DNA from: Diabrotica undecimpunctata | Taxonomy: Eukaryota > Arthropoda > Insecta > Coleoptera > Chrysomelidae | DNA: 64,000 nt | Assembly (NCBI RefSeq): GCF_040954645.1 | Contig: NC_092805.1 | Coordinates: forward strand, 74,618,564-74,682,563 | Reading direction: 5' to 3' | Shown here: in pieces, positions 52,528 to 63,301 of the stretch | Layout of the letters: every line of letters starts with the position of its first letter | How positions within the stretch are numbered: the stretch's first letter is position 1 | Position numbers and translations under genes: made by a program | The notes under the pieces: generated by a model | The model's input: only the letters and a program-made list of their open reading frames with translations | Told to the model about the DNA's origin: nothing | Database searches by the model: none

Positions 52528-53540
52528 TTAGTCAATATAAGGCAAAGGGCATAGCTTAACCAAAGGTCGCCTAAGTTCACCTTTCGCGGTTTGTACGATA
52601 GCTACGCGAGCAATATCATCTTGACCGAAAATTAAAGTTTTAATTCGACCCATTTGCCATTGTAAGGTAGGCTTGGTTTCATTACGTATTAGTACGAGTG
52701 TACCTATATTAGGGTTACCCTCATTTTTATGCCACTTCGTGCGTTGATGAAGAGTATGTAAATATTCTCTGCTCCATCTTTGCCAAAAGTCTGCATGTAA
52801 TCGTTGCAGCAATTGCCAACGACTTAGTCTATTTAAATGAACATCACTGTAATCCTGATCGGGAATTATCTTTAAAGGTTCTAGTGTAAGAAAATGACCA
52901 GGTGTTAACACTGAAAAATCATTTGGATCATTACTGACAGGACATAAGGGACGACTATTTAAGACAGCCTCTATTTGTATGAGTAATGTATTGAATTCTT
53001 CATAGGTTAAAACCTGTTCGCCTATGACTCTAGACACATGTGTTTTTACGCTTTTTATACCCGCTTCAAACAATCCACCAAAATGGGAAGCTGCCGGAGG
53101 ATTTAAATGCCATGTAATGACGTCGTTTTTATCAAAATGTGACTTAATGTCTTCTAAATAGGATTTTGCTCATACAAAATTTGTTCCGCAATCAGAATAG
53201 ACAACAGAGCAACGTCCTCGACGTGCTATAAGACGTCTAAATGAGGCTAAAAATGCCTCGGTACTAAGTTCGGATACCAATTCTAAGTGCAAAGCCTTAG
53301 TAGGCAAAGCATACAAATAGGCAAATATAGGCTTTCGTTCGTTTAGCATTTGTAAGCTTATTGGCTCGTATCAGAAAAGGACCGCCAAAGTCGACGCCAA
53401 CGCAAGAAAATGGTTTGGCCTTGGATATCCGTAGGTCGGGAAGAGCCCCGAATAGGTGGCTGATAATTTTGAGGTTTTAGTCGCCAACAGGAAAGACATT
53501 TTGAAAGAACACTACGAATAACACGTTTGGATGAAATTAT
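52528..53540 (-). pseudogene. pol: BEL/Pao integrase core and C-terminal domain, broken
   Basis: Continues from the Gag-Pol ORF after its stop and a frame change. Readable pieces: CLSCWRLKPQNYQPPIRG, then VGVDFGGPFLIRANKL with the first catalytic Asp (~53390), and VYSDCGTNFV (~53190) with the second. A TGA at ~53170 follows directly, where most family members have a glycine or similar. The catalytic Glu region is FGGLFEAGIKSVK (~53080). The C-terminal domain (ILNSRPLCP-like, SRWQLLQRLHADFWQRWSRE, GRIKTLIFGQDDIARV) is open from 53073 to 52528. At least one shift and one stop inactivate integrase. Confidence 0.8.
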
Positions 53541-56500
53541 TCAAAAGTTTTGTGACAAGGCGAAGTGCGTACCTTGAATGCCTGCATGTAGATATACAAT
53601 ATGAATTTCCGAAATAAGTAATTTGATAAAATTACCTTTGGAAGGTAAAAGAAGAGGAAAGGGCTTATCATACGCTAATTCTGACTGGCTAAGTCTTCCG
53701 CCCACTCTTAGGAGATCATGTGAATCAAAGAAGGGATTTAATTTTTTCAAATATTTGAATTTTATAGAATTACACTTAACCTGTTCTATTTTATCCTTCA
53801 AATATCTTTGTTGCACTAATCTAATTAGTTGATTAGTGGCGTTACTTTGTTCCTGAATAGAAAGCCTTCCAACTGTTCGTTGATTGGCTGATTTTAGGTT
53901 ACCAACAAATCTAAGAACATAGGAAAAGATACGTTTTAATTTTGAAAAGGAAGAAAATCGATTATAGAGATTATCCACAAATTCATCAGATGGAAAAGAC
54001 AAAAGACAACTTTTCTGTTTCAATTCTAAGTTATGTTCGATAGAATTGGTCAAGGAAAATGACCAGTTATCTTCAGTAGTGCGAAGAAACTCCGGACCCA
54101 CCCACCAAGCAGGAGTATTTAAGAAATCCTCAGGGAAAAGTCCACGGGATCCGTGATCCGCACTATTTAATGAAGAAGGAATATATCGCCAGTGTTTTGA
54201 AGCAATCCTGTCTTGAATATAAGAAATTCTGTTACTGACGAAGGTTTTCCATTTATATGGCTGTGAATTAATCCAATGAAGAACAACAGTCGAATCTGAC
54301 CATGCGTAAATTCTACTAAACGGTATAGTGAGAGTCTGCAGTATATAAAATAATAGTTTGCTAAGAATTACTGCTGCATTGAGCTCGAGACGAGTAATAG
54401 TTTGTACCCTGGTAGGAGATACCTTTGTTCGAACTAAAAGAAAATAAGTTTTGATGACTCCTGTATCATAACACACACGAAGGTATGTAACAGCAGAAGA
54501 TCCACGTAAAGAAGCGTCGCAAAAGCCATGAAGCTCACAGGAAATAATTCCATTTAAAGAAATATGACGAGGTATAGTAAACTTAGACAGTATAGGCAGT
54601 TCAATTTTAAATTGTTCCCAACTTGAAGTAATTTCCAAAGGTGGAGTTGCATCCCAATCTAAATTAAGTAGCCAAAGACGCTGAATAATAGTCTTCACTA
54701 TCAAAGTGACAGGATTAAGAATACCGTAAGGATCGAATATGCGAGCTATTTGGGATAAGAGATTTCGCTTTGTACAGGAAGCTTGAAGAGGTAAAATTTT
54801 GTAAAAGAAATCATCAGATGATGGATTCCATCCAAGTCCTAATACCTTCAATGAAGATTGATCAAAGTCAAATGAAAAAGACTGTTGCAGAATATGATCC
54901 AAAGGAATATTAGCGAGTGAGAATAACTGAGGGGCATTACTTGCCCATTTTCGTAACTCAAATCCACCACGTTTCAATAAAAATATTAATTCTTTTATAG
55001 CAAGAACACTATTTTGTAACGAATCCTTTCCTGTCACCACATCATCTACGTAAGTATCTTTTAGGAGTATAGACGAGGCTACAGGTAAGTCCTGTTCGTC
55101 GAGTGCTAGCTGCTGTAGAGTACGAATTGCAAGATATGGTGAGCTAGACACACCGAAAGTAACCCGAGTAAGTTCGTATTCAGCAATAGATTCCTGTTCC
55201 GAAAAACGCCAAAGTATTCTTTGAAATCTTTGTTGCTCAGGAGCGATAAGAATCTGAGTAAACATGGATTTAATATCTGCAGTAAAGACATATTTATGAA
55301 ACCTGAATTTAAGCAATAAATTTACAAGATCATTTTGTAATTTTGGACCTGAATATAACGTATCGTTTAAAGACGGAAAGTTAGGGGCGTGTGCGGAAGC
55401 ATCAAACACAACGCGCAATGGAGTAGTACTAGACTCCTTGTAAATACAATGGTGTGGTAGATAATAAGCATTATTTATTGCCGTACTTGGCTGAATAGGA
55501 TTTAAATAATGATTATCTATGAAACTTTTGATAAACCTTGAATATTGAATCTTAAGTGATTCATTTTTGGCAAATCTGCGCTCTAAAGAACTAAATCTTT
55601 GTAAGGCTAAACGTTTCGTGTCGCCAAAAGAAGGTATTTCGTTTTTGAAAGGCAGCTTTACTACAAATCTGCCCTCGGAATTTCTATAAGTAGTATGAGT
55701 ATACAGCTTCTCACAGAACGAGTCTTCCGGAGAATAAGATTTAACTTCTGGTACTTCCTTAATGGCCCAGAATTGTTTTAATGTCGCATCTAATTGCTCA
55801 GAATCATTAGCAGAAAATGACGTAAAAAAGTAATGAATATTTGTTATATTTGTAGGTGGAATATTTCCCATCAAAACATAACCGAAACTTGTTTCAAGAG
55901 CTGAAAGCTGATCATTACGGGTTTTAATAACTCCTCCTGTTAAGATGTAAGGAAAGATATTTGCTCCTAATAGAACATCAACTTTACCTGGAATATTTGC
56001 CATTTTATCAGCCAACCTTAAATGTTGAAGATAAGGCAAGTTGTCTAAAGAAATTGGAACAGTTGGCATATTTTGACAGATTTGAGGAAGAATTATTGCA
56101 TCTATCTCGCAATGAAAGTTTATGTCATAAGACGAAGAAATGTTCAATTTTACGCCTGATTTGGCTGGGGTGCACATTCTATCAAGACCTTGTATCGATA
56201 AAGCCGCATTGAATTTAGGAAGACTTAATTTGTCTGCACATTCTTTACTAATGAAGTTAGCTTGAGACGCACTGTCTAATAAGGCTCTAACTTCCAAGGC
56301 TTTACCAAAACGATCAAGAACATAGATTGTAGCTGTAGCTAGCAAGACATTATTTGTCAAAGTATTTGATAAGGCGGATATAGAAAGCATAGGATCGTTA
56401 GATGAACTAGCAACCTCGTTGTGAGAAGAAGAAGAAGAATGATCATTCGCATTGAGATTATCAAAATGAAGAGCAGTATGATGTTTTTTATTACAATGTG

Positions 56501-57680
56501 TACATCTTTTGGATGAAAGGCATTTGATCGTAACATGAGTTTTAGACAAGCAGTTTATACAACATTTATTCTGTTTAACAAAGTCAAAACGTTTTTGAGG
56601 TGATTCAGCCAGAAATTGATTGCATTTAAATAAAGCATGATCCGAACCACAAAATAGATACTTATTTTTGACAGAACTGGTCAAAAATGTAGAAGTTTGA
56701 CGAGATGAATACCTTACGTTATTAGAAGTATCGGAATTAATAGATTTAACATTTTTGCTAACTTGTCTTTTATATGACTCCAATGAAGTGCAACGCTGCA
56801 ATGCAAACTTATAAACTTCCTCATAGGAAGGTACATTTTTTGAAGCAAAGTGTAATTCAAATGCTCTAACTGTTTCTACATCCAATTTGTCCATCAGTAA
56901 GTTCATTAGAATGAATTCCCATTGAGAGGGAGAAAAAAGTAATTTTTCTAGAGAAGCTAAGTTTTTATTGAAAATATCTAATAATTTTCTAAGTGAGATA
57001 GGATCATCAGTTTTAACCACACTGGCATTTTGAATATTTTTCCATAATGCTTTAGATAAGTCTCGTTTACCTTCATAGCGATCAATTAAGGTGTTGGAAG
57101 CAATTATATAGTTAGAATCTTGAAGCTTAATGCTTTTAACTAAATTGTAAGGTACTCCCTTAAGTGATTGCAGAAGATAACTAAACTTTTCTATATTAGA
57201 AAGATCAGAATTATTATGTACAAGAGCATTATACAAATCTATAAATGTGGGAAAATCGGTAATCTCGCCCGCAAATATACTTAAATTTAGTTTCGGAAGA
57301 TTTACATTAGTTTTTAATCTAATATGTGGATCAGCGGACACATTTTGAGTTCCACTAGTAGTATTGTTCAATAATGAATTATGTTTAAAATAAAGAGAAG
57401 CTATTTTATTAATACTATTAGCAAATTCAAATCTAATTAATTCCTCCGAATCCAAATTTGCGTCATCCTCGACAGCAATTAAATTAATTAATTCAGTATG
57501 TTGATTATTAAAACTAGTATTGATAGCTTCGTAATCTTTTGCAGCAAAGAGAAACCCTGGAATTAATGAAGCATCAACTAACACTTCATCTGCCAGCTTT
57601 TCCATTTGTTTAATTTTACAAATGTCAACGTTTCTCAATGCACGCAAACGAACAATTTTATTTGAATTTCTGGAAGACAT
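53541..57680 (-). CDS. gag-pol: BEL/Pao Gag-Pol polyprotein (1379 residues, ends early in integrase)
   Basis: One long frame from ATG 57680. Gag (DUF1759-like; LPKLNLSIFAGEITDFPTFI, ~150-170) is followed by Cys/His knuckles (CCINCLSKTHVTIKC and CTHCNKKHHTALH, ~375-405). The protease catalytic motif is RALLDSASQANFIS (~470). Reverse transcriptase spans RVVFDASAHAP to catalytic YVDDVVTG (~878). RNase H has FCDASLRGSSA (~1053), LELNAAVILSKLL and SDSTVVLHWI (~1129). The integrase zinc region begins with EIHIVYLHAGIQGTHF. The stop at 53541 comes within integrase, probably by frameshift, so Gag to RNase H could still be made but integration function is lost. Normal BEL/Pao polyproteins are several hundred residues longer. 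Confidence 0.9.
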   Translation of the reverse strand: MSSRNSNKIVRLRALRNVDICKIKQMEKLADEVLVDASLIPGFLFAAKDYEAINTSFNNQHTELINLIAVEDDANLDSEELIRFEFANSINKIASLYFKHNSLLNNTTSGTQNVSADPHIRLKTNVNLPKLNLSIFAGEITDFPTFIDLYNALVHNNSDLSNIEKFSYLLQSLKGVPYNLVKSIKLQDSNYIIASNTLIDRYEGKRDLSKALWKNIQNASVVKTDDPISLRKLLDIFNKNLASLEKLLFSPSQWEFILMNLLMDKLDVETVRAFELHFASKNVPSYEEVYKFALQRCTSLESYKRQVSKNVKSINSDTSNNVRYSSRQTSTFLTSSVKNKYLFCGSDHALFKCNQFLAESPQKRFDFVKQNKCCINCLSKTHVTIKCLSSKRCTHCNKKHHTALHFDNLNANDHSSSSSHNEVASSSNDPMLSISALSNTLTNNVLLATATIYVLDRFGKALEVRALLDSASQANFISKECADKLSLPKFNAALSIQGLDRMCTPAKSGVKLNISSSYDINFHCEIDAIILPQICQNMPTVPISLDNLPYLQHLRLADKMANIPGKVDVLLGANIFPYILTGGVIKTRNDQLSALETSFGYVLMGNIPPTNITNIHYFFTSFSANDSEQLDATLKQFWAIKEVPEVKSYSPEDSFCEKLYTHTTYRNSEGRFVVKLPFKNEIPSFGDTKRLALQRFSSLERRFAKNESLKIQYSRFIKSFIDNHYLNPIQPSTAINNAYYLPHHCIYKESSTTPLRVVFDASAHAPNFPSLNDTLYSGPKLQNDLVNLLLKFRFHKYVFTADIKSMFTQILIAPEQQRFQRILWRFSEQESIAEYELTRVTFGVSSSPYLAIRTLQQLALDEQDLPVASSILLKDTYVDDVVTGKDSLQNSVLAIKELIFLLKRGGFELRKWASNAPQLFSLANIPLDHILQQSFSFDFDQSSLKVLGLGWNPSSDDFFYKILPLQASCTKRNLLSQIARIFDPYGILNPVTLIVKTIIQRLWLLNLDWDATPPLEITSSWEQFKIELPILSKFTIPRHISLNGIISCELHGFCDASLRGSSAVTYLRVCYDTGVIKTYFLLVRTKVSPTRVQTITRLELNAAVILSKLLFYILQTLTIPFSRIYAWSDSTVVLHWINSQPYKWKTFVSNRISYIQDRIASKHWRYIPSSLNSADHGSRGLFPEDFLNTPAWWVGPEFLRTTEDNWSFSLTNSIEHNLELKQKSCLLSFPSDEFVDNLYNRFSSFSKLKRIFSYVLRFVGNLKSANQRTVGRLSIQEQSNATNQLIRLVQQRYLKDKIEQVKCNSIKFKYLKKLNPFFDSHDLLRVGGRLSQSELAYDKPFPLLLPSKGNFIKLLISEIHIVYLHAGIQGTHFALSQNF

Positions 57681-58593
57681 TATTATTTATAAAAAGAGAA
57701 ATTTATGTAACACAAAGAACCTTTAAAGAATGATCTCAATAAATTCAGTATGTACTCGTATATGTAATATATGTAATACTTTTAAAGTTATGAAACTCAA
57801 TAAGTATCAGTAAGAATAAATATTTATTATATTTGAGTATGTATAATCGAGCAAGCAAAAAACACTCCAAGTATTATTTAAACAAAATCAAAATATATTT
57901 ATTTAATTGTAACTAGAAATATACGTATAAAATATTTTTAAAACCAGTGTTCAATAAATATTGCGTTTTTAAAATTTCCTAAGTTATTTAAAATAAAATA
58001 TATAATCTTATAAACCCCTTGTATTTAAAGAATTCTAAATTGTAGATTGTAGTACCCAGTCACAGAAATTGTACGTGATTTTGTAGACTTTTGAAGGCTG
58101 TACCTAGATCCAACAATAGGTCAAGTAGAGACCTTGTTTGGGATTATCGGAGCTGATGCCAGATGTGTACCGCTAGTGAAATTTTTAAGTGATTTCAAAC
58201 AAACTTTGAGAAGCTTTTGCCCAAATATTTAAAAATTTATATAATTTGATCACGTTTTTAATTGAATAAATTACTTTAAACTAATTTTAATGTGGATCTG
58301 AAGGACCAATGAATGAGCTTTAAATTTTATAAGAGAAATACTCACTCATAATTGTTTATTTAGGTGCTGGTATAATTTTAATATGAAAATAAGTTATATG
58401 TAAATTTATCAATTAATATAAATACTGTGTGTGTATGCAATCAAATTACGGTACCTGTGATGTTGATGTAATACTTCCTCTTCTTCCTCAGTGCACTGGG
58501 TTGACTCGGAAACAGAATCTTCTCAAAAGGTCGCGTGGTCACGTTACACCAAAAAATACTGGAGTGTTTCGCGCGCTGATTTATACAAGACTA
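57681..58593 (-). other. BEL/Pao 5' untranslated region
   Basis: 913 bp between the 5' LTR and the Gag-Pol ATG on the minus strand. AT-rich with no competing long frame. No tRNA-complementary primer-binding site is obvious directly inside the LTR. Confidence 0.55.
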
Positions 58594-58791
58594 TGTCTAA
58601 ACTAAGATTGAAGTGCGTGGCGTGTCGTAACCCTGCTCCCTGCTCCCTTAAGACTTTAAGGGGCGGACTGTACAGGTCCGTATTAATTCACGATTGACAA
58701 GACATACACACATGTTAATTAAAGAATTAAATATAAAAATAAAATAATAAAATTATTAATAAAAAACTAAGAATATATGTGGAGGGACGTA

Positions 58792-58794
<3 letters not shown>
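58594..58794 (-). repeat. BEL/Pao 5' LTR
   Basis: 201 bp, similar to the 3' LTR with a few substitutions. Its outer end (58794) is followed by CACACACA and a (TA)n array. Confidence 0.85.

Positions 58795-58801
<7 letters not shown>

Positions 58802-58864
<63 letters not shown>
58802..58864. repeat. (TA)n array
   Basis: About 63 bp of TA, separated by ~67 bp of unique-looking sequence from a second array. Confidence 0.95.
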
Positions 58865-58866
<2 letters not shown>

Positions 58867-58931
58867 TAAAAAGTAATGGCATGTCTCGCAAAACAGAAAA
58901 CCAAAAATGGTATATCGATGGAAGGCAACCG

Positions 58932-58993
<62 letters not shown>
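58932..58993. repeat. (TA)n array
   Basis: About 62 bp of TA ending at the TGTTGTAC that starts the probable solo LTR. Confidence 0.95.
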
Positions 58994-58999
<6 letters not shown>

Positions 59000-60459
59000 A
59001 CTTTTGAATGTCCATAAGCAATAAAAAACCGATATACAAATTTTATTACTTAAATAAAAATTAAAATTATTGATATTTCATAAAGACACGGGCATATAAA
59101 TTTTCAAACATCCTGTATAAGACAAAATATGTATTTTAAGTTGTTCGAAGAATTGTTCATTAGGCCTCAGAGACAAGACTTTCAAATATTATCGATAAGA
59201 AATTTAAATAAGTCGGTTATTGTGGAATGGATTTACCCGGAATAAAAGTGTATATAGAAAGCGTTGGAACAATAGACCGGGATTTGCGGTGGTTTTTCTC
59301 CCCGAAAGATTATATCGGTAAAAGTTTATTAACAAAAGACATTGAATTGAGAAACAGGTATCGTTTGTAGCTATTAGTAAGAAATATTTGTAAAGCAGAT
59401 AGATTTAGTTAGAATAATTAAAGAAGGTTGTTTTCTGGAATTACCCGAATGACGTTTTATAGAGAGAGTTGGTTGGTAACGATATACGTCACAGAGGTGG
59501 ATGATTTTTATTGGTCAATTTTTGAATGCAAGGAGGTTGGTTTTGGCTATGAGAAAGGAGAGAGAAAAAAAGGTTGGTTAGTCAGTTTTCGTCGTCCAAG
59601 AAGGAAGGAGCTTTGTGATTTGTGTTTGTTTGAAGTCCCGAAGACGTAATTTACCGGGTGTGTTTATTTGCTGTGTAAAAGCTGACCAGTGTGAGGAACG
59701 GGGTACAGAGAGATAGAAAACCAAAGGGTATAAGAATATTAATAGCAGACGAAGCCGGAAACATTTGGAGTTATAAACAGGCGCGGAGATTGGCTCAAAA
59801 GGAGGCTGCATAGACTAACACGAGTTGTTGGGTTGCAGATACAAGGACAGATAGGAGAAAGGTGTACGTCATCTGGACCACAATAGGAGCAGAAGCAGAG
59901 AAAGGATTTTTTTGTTGTGGCGTGGCCATAGAATTGCAACGGCAGAGAAGGAAAGGTCAGTCAATTTTCATTAGAGCCGGAGTGTGATTTTCATTTATTA
60001 ATTAAATAAATTGAATAAATAATAGAGACAGTTAATTTTGCGATCACTTAAAAAAAAAAAGAATTATAAAAAGAGCTTAGTTATAACACATATTAAAAAT
60101 CAATGTAAAATAACATTTGGGTCCATGATAGAAAACAACTTCTCATATATTTAAAGTTAGTATATTGCAAATATTACAGGATTGATTGTTATATAAAATT
60201 TCATTAAAATAAAGGACATCTCACATATAGTTCAGTTGAAATTCTATGTATTTTATTCAGGTCATATTACCTATCCCGATTAGGAAGCCAATTGGAAAAT
60301 ATTTTGAATCCACGATCAAAGGTAAATAGTACAATTTAAATAGCCTGAGATTGTAATAAATTAATGCTGATTTATTGTGATTAATTGGAGATTAGATCAT
60401 TTAATAAATATAGACAGGATTTTTCCTAAATAAGCAATATAATACAATTTAAATAGCAT

Positions 60460-60463
<4 letters not shown>
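58994..60463. mobile_element. Probable solo LTR (~1.47 kb) in a TA array
   Basis: TGTTGTACTTTTG at the left and AGCATAACA at the right, with ATAT on both sides (58990-58993, 60464-60467). No element coding sequence lies inside. Purine-rich, GGTTGGTT-type stretches around 59460-59580 recall the 1.4-kb Gypsy LTRs earlier in the window, but I have not aligned them. The 73-codon frame at 59428-59649 shows no domain. Confidence 0.5.

Positions 60464-60550
<87 letters not shown>
60464..60550. repeat. (TA)n array
   Basis: About 87 bp of TA directly after the probable solo LTR. Confidence 0.95.
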
Positions 60551-60553
<3 letters not shown>

Positions 60554-61189
60554 TCAATTTCAATTAAATCACAGACTAAAATGATTTTGTTGTTATTGTT
60601 CACAATATCATCGCCATCGTCCCGTTAATTGTTGTAATATGATTGGGCGTGTTTTTTATTTTGCTTTCACGAATTCACAATTAATTTTGCGTACTTGAAT
60701 ATACAGTTTGGCCATACTTTTGGAGTTGAAATTGAAAGTGCTTTTCGTCAAGTTTCCCAAACCACTTCGTCAATATAACCATTAGGCCTAACATTGATTA
60801 AACTGGTAGTCGTATGGTGGAAGATGTAAAACTTAATTAGGTACCCCAACTTTTAAATAATTTGACCCGTTCATATTGTCATGGTAATCACTATTTTGAT
60901 GCAGACGAAAATATTAAATCAGCACCAGTCTTTCCTTCATATGTTGCTTCCCTTGTCCATCATTATGCTTGATTGATTTTACGTTGTCATCTTGCCATAC
61001 TCTCCTGGCTGAATCCTTAGAAAATATCCGTGTTTCGTCTAAAATAGGATAAAAGTTACCCCTTTTTCTTTAAATTTGTTATATTTTCTGAGAAACTCAA
61101 TTCTTTTGTGTAGAACAGAACTTCTTTCACAATGCGCTTTTCTGTTATTCTCTTTTTTAAATTTTAAACTTATGATCGTAGGCGCAGAT
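60551..61189. other. No gene seen
   Basis: AT-rich sequence without a recognised open frame. It ends where GC content rises at the start of the LINE 5' region. Confidence 0.4.
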
Positions 61190-61680
61190 TTTTTAGAAAG
61201 TTCAGCGTCAGCCGCTGAACAGTACGGACGTCGAGTAGAAGCAACACCTGAAGACCGCCGAGGAGCTGCAGCGTTGAGTCGAAGCCGGACTTATCAGTCT
61301 GTGCCTGATACCACGGCAGAGCGGAGACTTGCGTAAGCCGCGGCCGAGGCCACTAGAGGCAAAAGCCTATGCCGAGACAAAGCTGAACCGGGGAGATTTG
61401 TATTAATCGAATCTTCACGGAGGCCAAAATCAAGGCATAGGCAAGTGAAAAAGTAAACTGGCTTAGCCTGTCGGGATACTTCCTGTGCTACGATTGGGAT
61501 GACACTGTGAGGTGTAATATTTTAGAAATTACACCTGGCAGACACGGCCCCAAGGTCAGGGAGGTAAGAAATTCAAGCGGATCCCACTCTAGTTCTGCCT
61601 AGAGCGTGAACTTCCGAGTAAAGGTACTGGGTGGTACCCAGAAGCCGTGCTGACAACGGGTCAGACGGTCAAAAAATAAG

Positions 61681-63301
61681 CTTTCCTCCAAAGATTAGGA
61701 CTTCCACCTATAAACTCAACTATAATATCTATGATGCCCTCCTAGAAGACCAGGACACAAATTACAAGATCTTTGAAGATCTCCTCACCGAGGACATACA
61801 CGAAGGGGACTTCGTCGAACAAAAGACCGCGCGGAGGAAAACCGCGAAAAAGAAATGTACTCCACTGACGACGACGTACCACTCGAAAAACGAGCCACTA
61901 CAAAAAGGACGCCGAAATAGCAGTACTAAAACAGAAAATTGAAGAACTGCAGGATACGATAGTAACCTCGCAAAAAACAATAATTGGCTACATTGACTCA
62001 ATGTTCCAAGAACTTAGCAATGGAAAAGAAAATAAAAAACCAAGAAGACAACAGAAACAGTCTCAAAAGAGAGCAGCAAAGAAGATACCTGGGAAACCCA
62101 GGCCAAAAAGGCGTCAAAACCGGAAAAGTCTACGGGAACAATCCCAAAGACAAAAGCAACCACAGAAAAGTCCACGGGAATAATCCCAAAGAAAAAAACA
62201 ACCATAGAAAATACAAAAAAGGGAACATAAGAAGAAGAACCCAAAAACAGCAAGAAGAATGCCGTGAAGGAAGACTTCCCTCTACTAGCGACCCCTAGTG
62301 CAACAAAACTAGAGAGTCATCAGGAAAGTGATGCGCGCGCTACACCACGCCCTCCGACTCCATGCCAAGCACAAGCAATGGAGACCGACGGAGAACAAAC
62401 CACGAAACAAGATAAACCAACGTGGAAACCAAAGCCGCCTGTAATTAGATTACAGAGCGTCAGCCAGACAGGAGCAATACTAGACATTGCTCAGAAAAAG
62501 AAGGTGATAACGTCGAATAGACTATCGAGAAGTGGACGAGAAACGTTAATACAAGCGAAAAGTCCAGAAGATTATAGGTCTGTGGTGAAAATCATAGAGG
62601 AGTATAGTCAAAAAACACCTATACAGTGGATTGCCTTCCCACTAGAGGAAGAATGGTTTTAAGAGGACTACCTCCAAACACAGACGTTACAGAAATGTTC
62701 AATACTCTCAAAGAAGAGTATGATATCGAATGTGAATCGATAAAGAACATGATTTCCAGAAAGAGTGATAAAAGAAATCTACCAATGTTTGTGCTGACAC
62801 TGGAGAAGGAGGACGTGGAAAAAGCCAGGCGTATTACTAATCTGATGCATATGAAGGACACACATCGAAGACCTCAGAAAAGCAACTGGGCCCACGCAGT
62901 GTTATAACTGCCAGGGGTACCACCACGCGCAGAGAGCGTGTTTTAAGACACCTCGATGCGTACGATGCGGAGAAAATCACTCCACAAGAAACTGCCAAAT
63001 GCCCCGAGAACAGAAGGCAAAATGTGCCAACTGCCAGGGTCAACACCCGGCAAACTTCAGAGGATTCCCCAGATGTCCAACCTGGGAAAGAAAACAACCA
63101 CAGAGACAACAAGCCCCGCAAAAAAGGCCGCAACAAACATCAAGCGGACCTTCCTACGCACAGGCAGCAAAAGCGCAAAATACCGAGAACACCATCTTGA
63201 TCTCGAAACAACAGCAAGACGGCCTAGTGAACTCAGTTAAGGAACTGGTCACTAGAATTGTCCACGAGGCGATTGCAGATATAAAGCTAGCACTGAACTA
63301 G
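61681..63301 (+). pseudogene. LINE ORF1 (gag-like) with three CCHC knuckles, frameshifted
   Basis: A basic Lys/Gln/Arg-rich N-terminal half (61681-62280) is split over frames. PPVIRLQSVSQTGAILDIAQ and RSGRETLIQAKSPEDYRSVV (62430-62600) then lead into an RNA-recognition-like module: RMVLRGLPPNTDVTEMFNTL, then RNLPMFVLTLEKEDVEKARR (62650-62835). After a shift near 62885 three zinc knuckles follow: CYNCQGYHHAQRAC, CVRCGENHSTRNC and CANCQGQHPANFRGFPRC (62905-63080). A Gln-rich tail runs to 63301. ORF1 proteins of Jockey-clade LINEs bind element RNA. Frameshifts near 62283, 62640 and 62885 break this copy. Confidence 0.8.

Larger units (their letters stand above)
52296..58794 (-). mobile_element. 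BEL/Pao LTR retrotransposon, minus strand
   Basis: 6499 bp. 201-bp LTRs (TGTTACGTCCC ... TTTAGACA read on the minus strand) lie at 58594-58794 (5') and 52296-52496 (3'). A polypurine tract adjoins the 3' LTR. The ~900-bp 5' region is 57681-58593. One ORF covers Gag to the start of integrase and the rest of integrase is broken. LTRs differ at several positions (for example CGTAGCCCTG versus CGTAACCCTG), so the insertion is older than the errantivirus and PLE. No matching 5-bp target duplication was found, and sequences just inside the LTRs do not suggest an obvious primer-binding site, so the LTR boundary may be longer than the shared 201 bp. Confidence 0.88.

Noticed and set aside
59428..59649. 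73-codon frame in the probable solo LTR
   Set aside because: No domain, and it lies in purine-rich LTR-like sequence.
61076..61336. 86-codon plus-strand frame before the LINE ORF1
   Set aside because: It spans the AT-rich flank and the GC-rich LINE 5' region, so it is unlikely to be a real protein.
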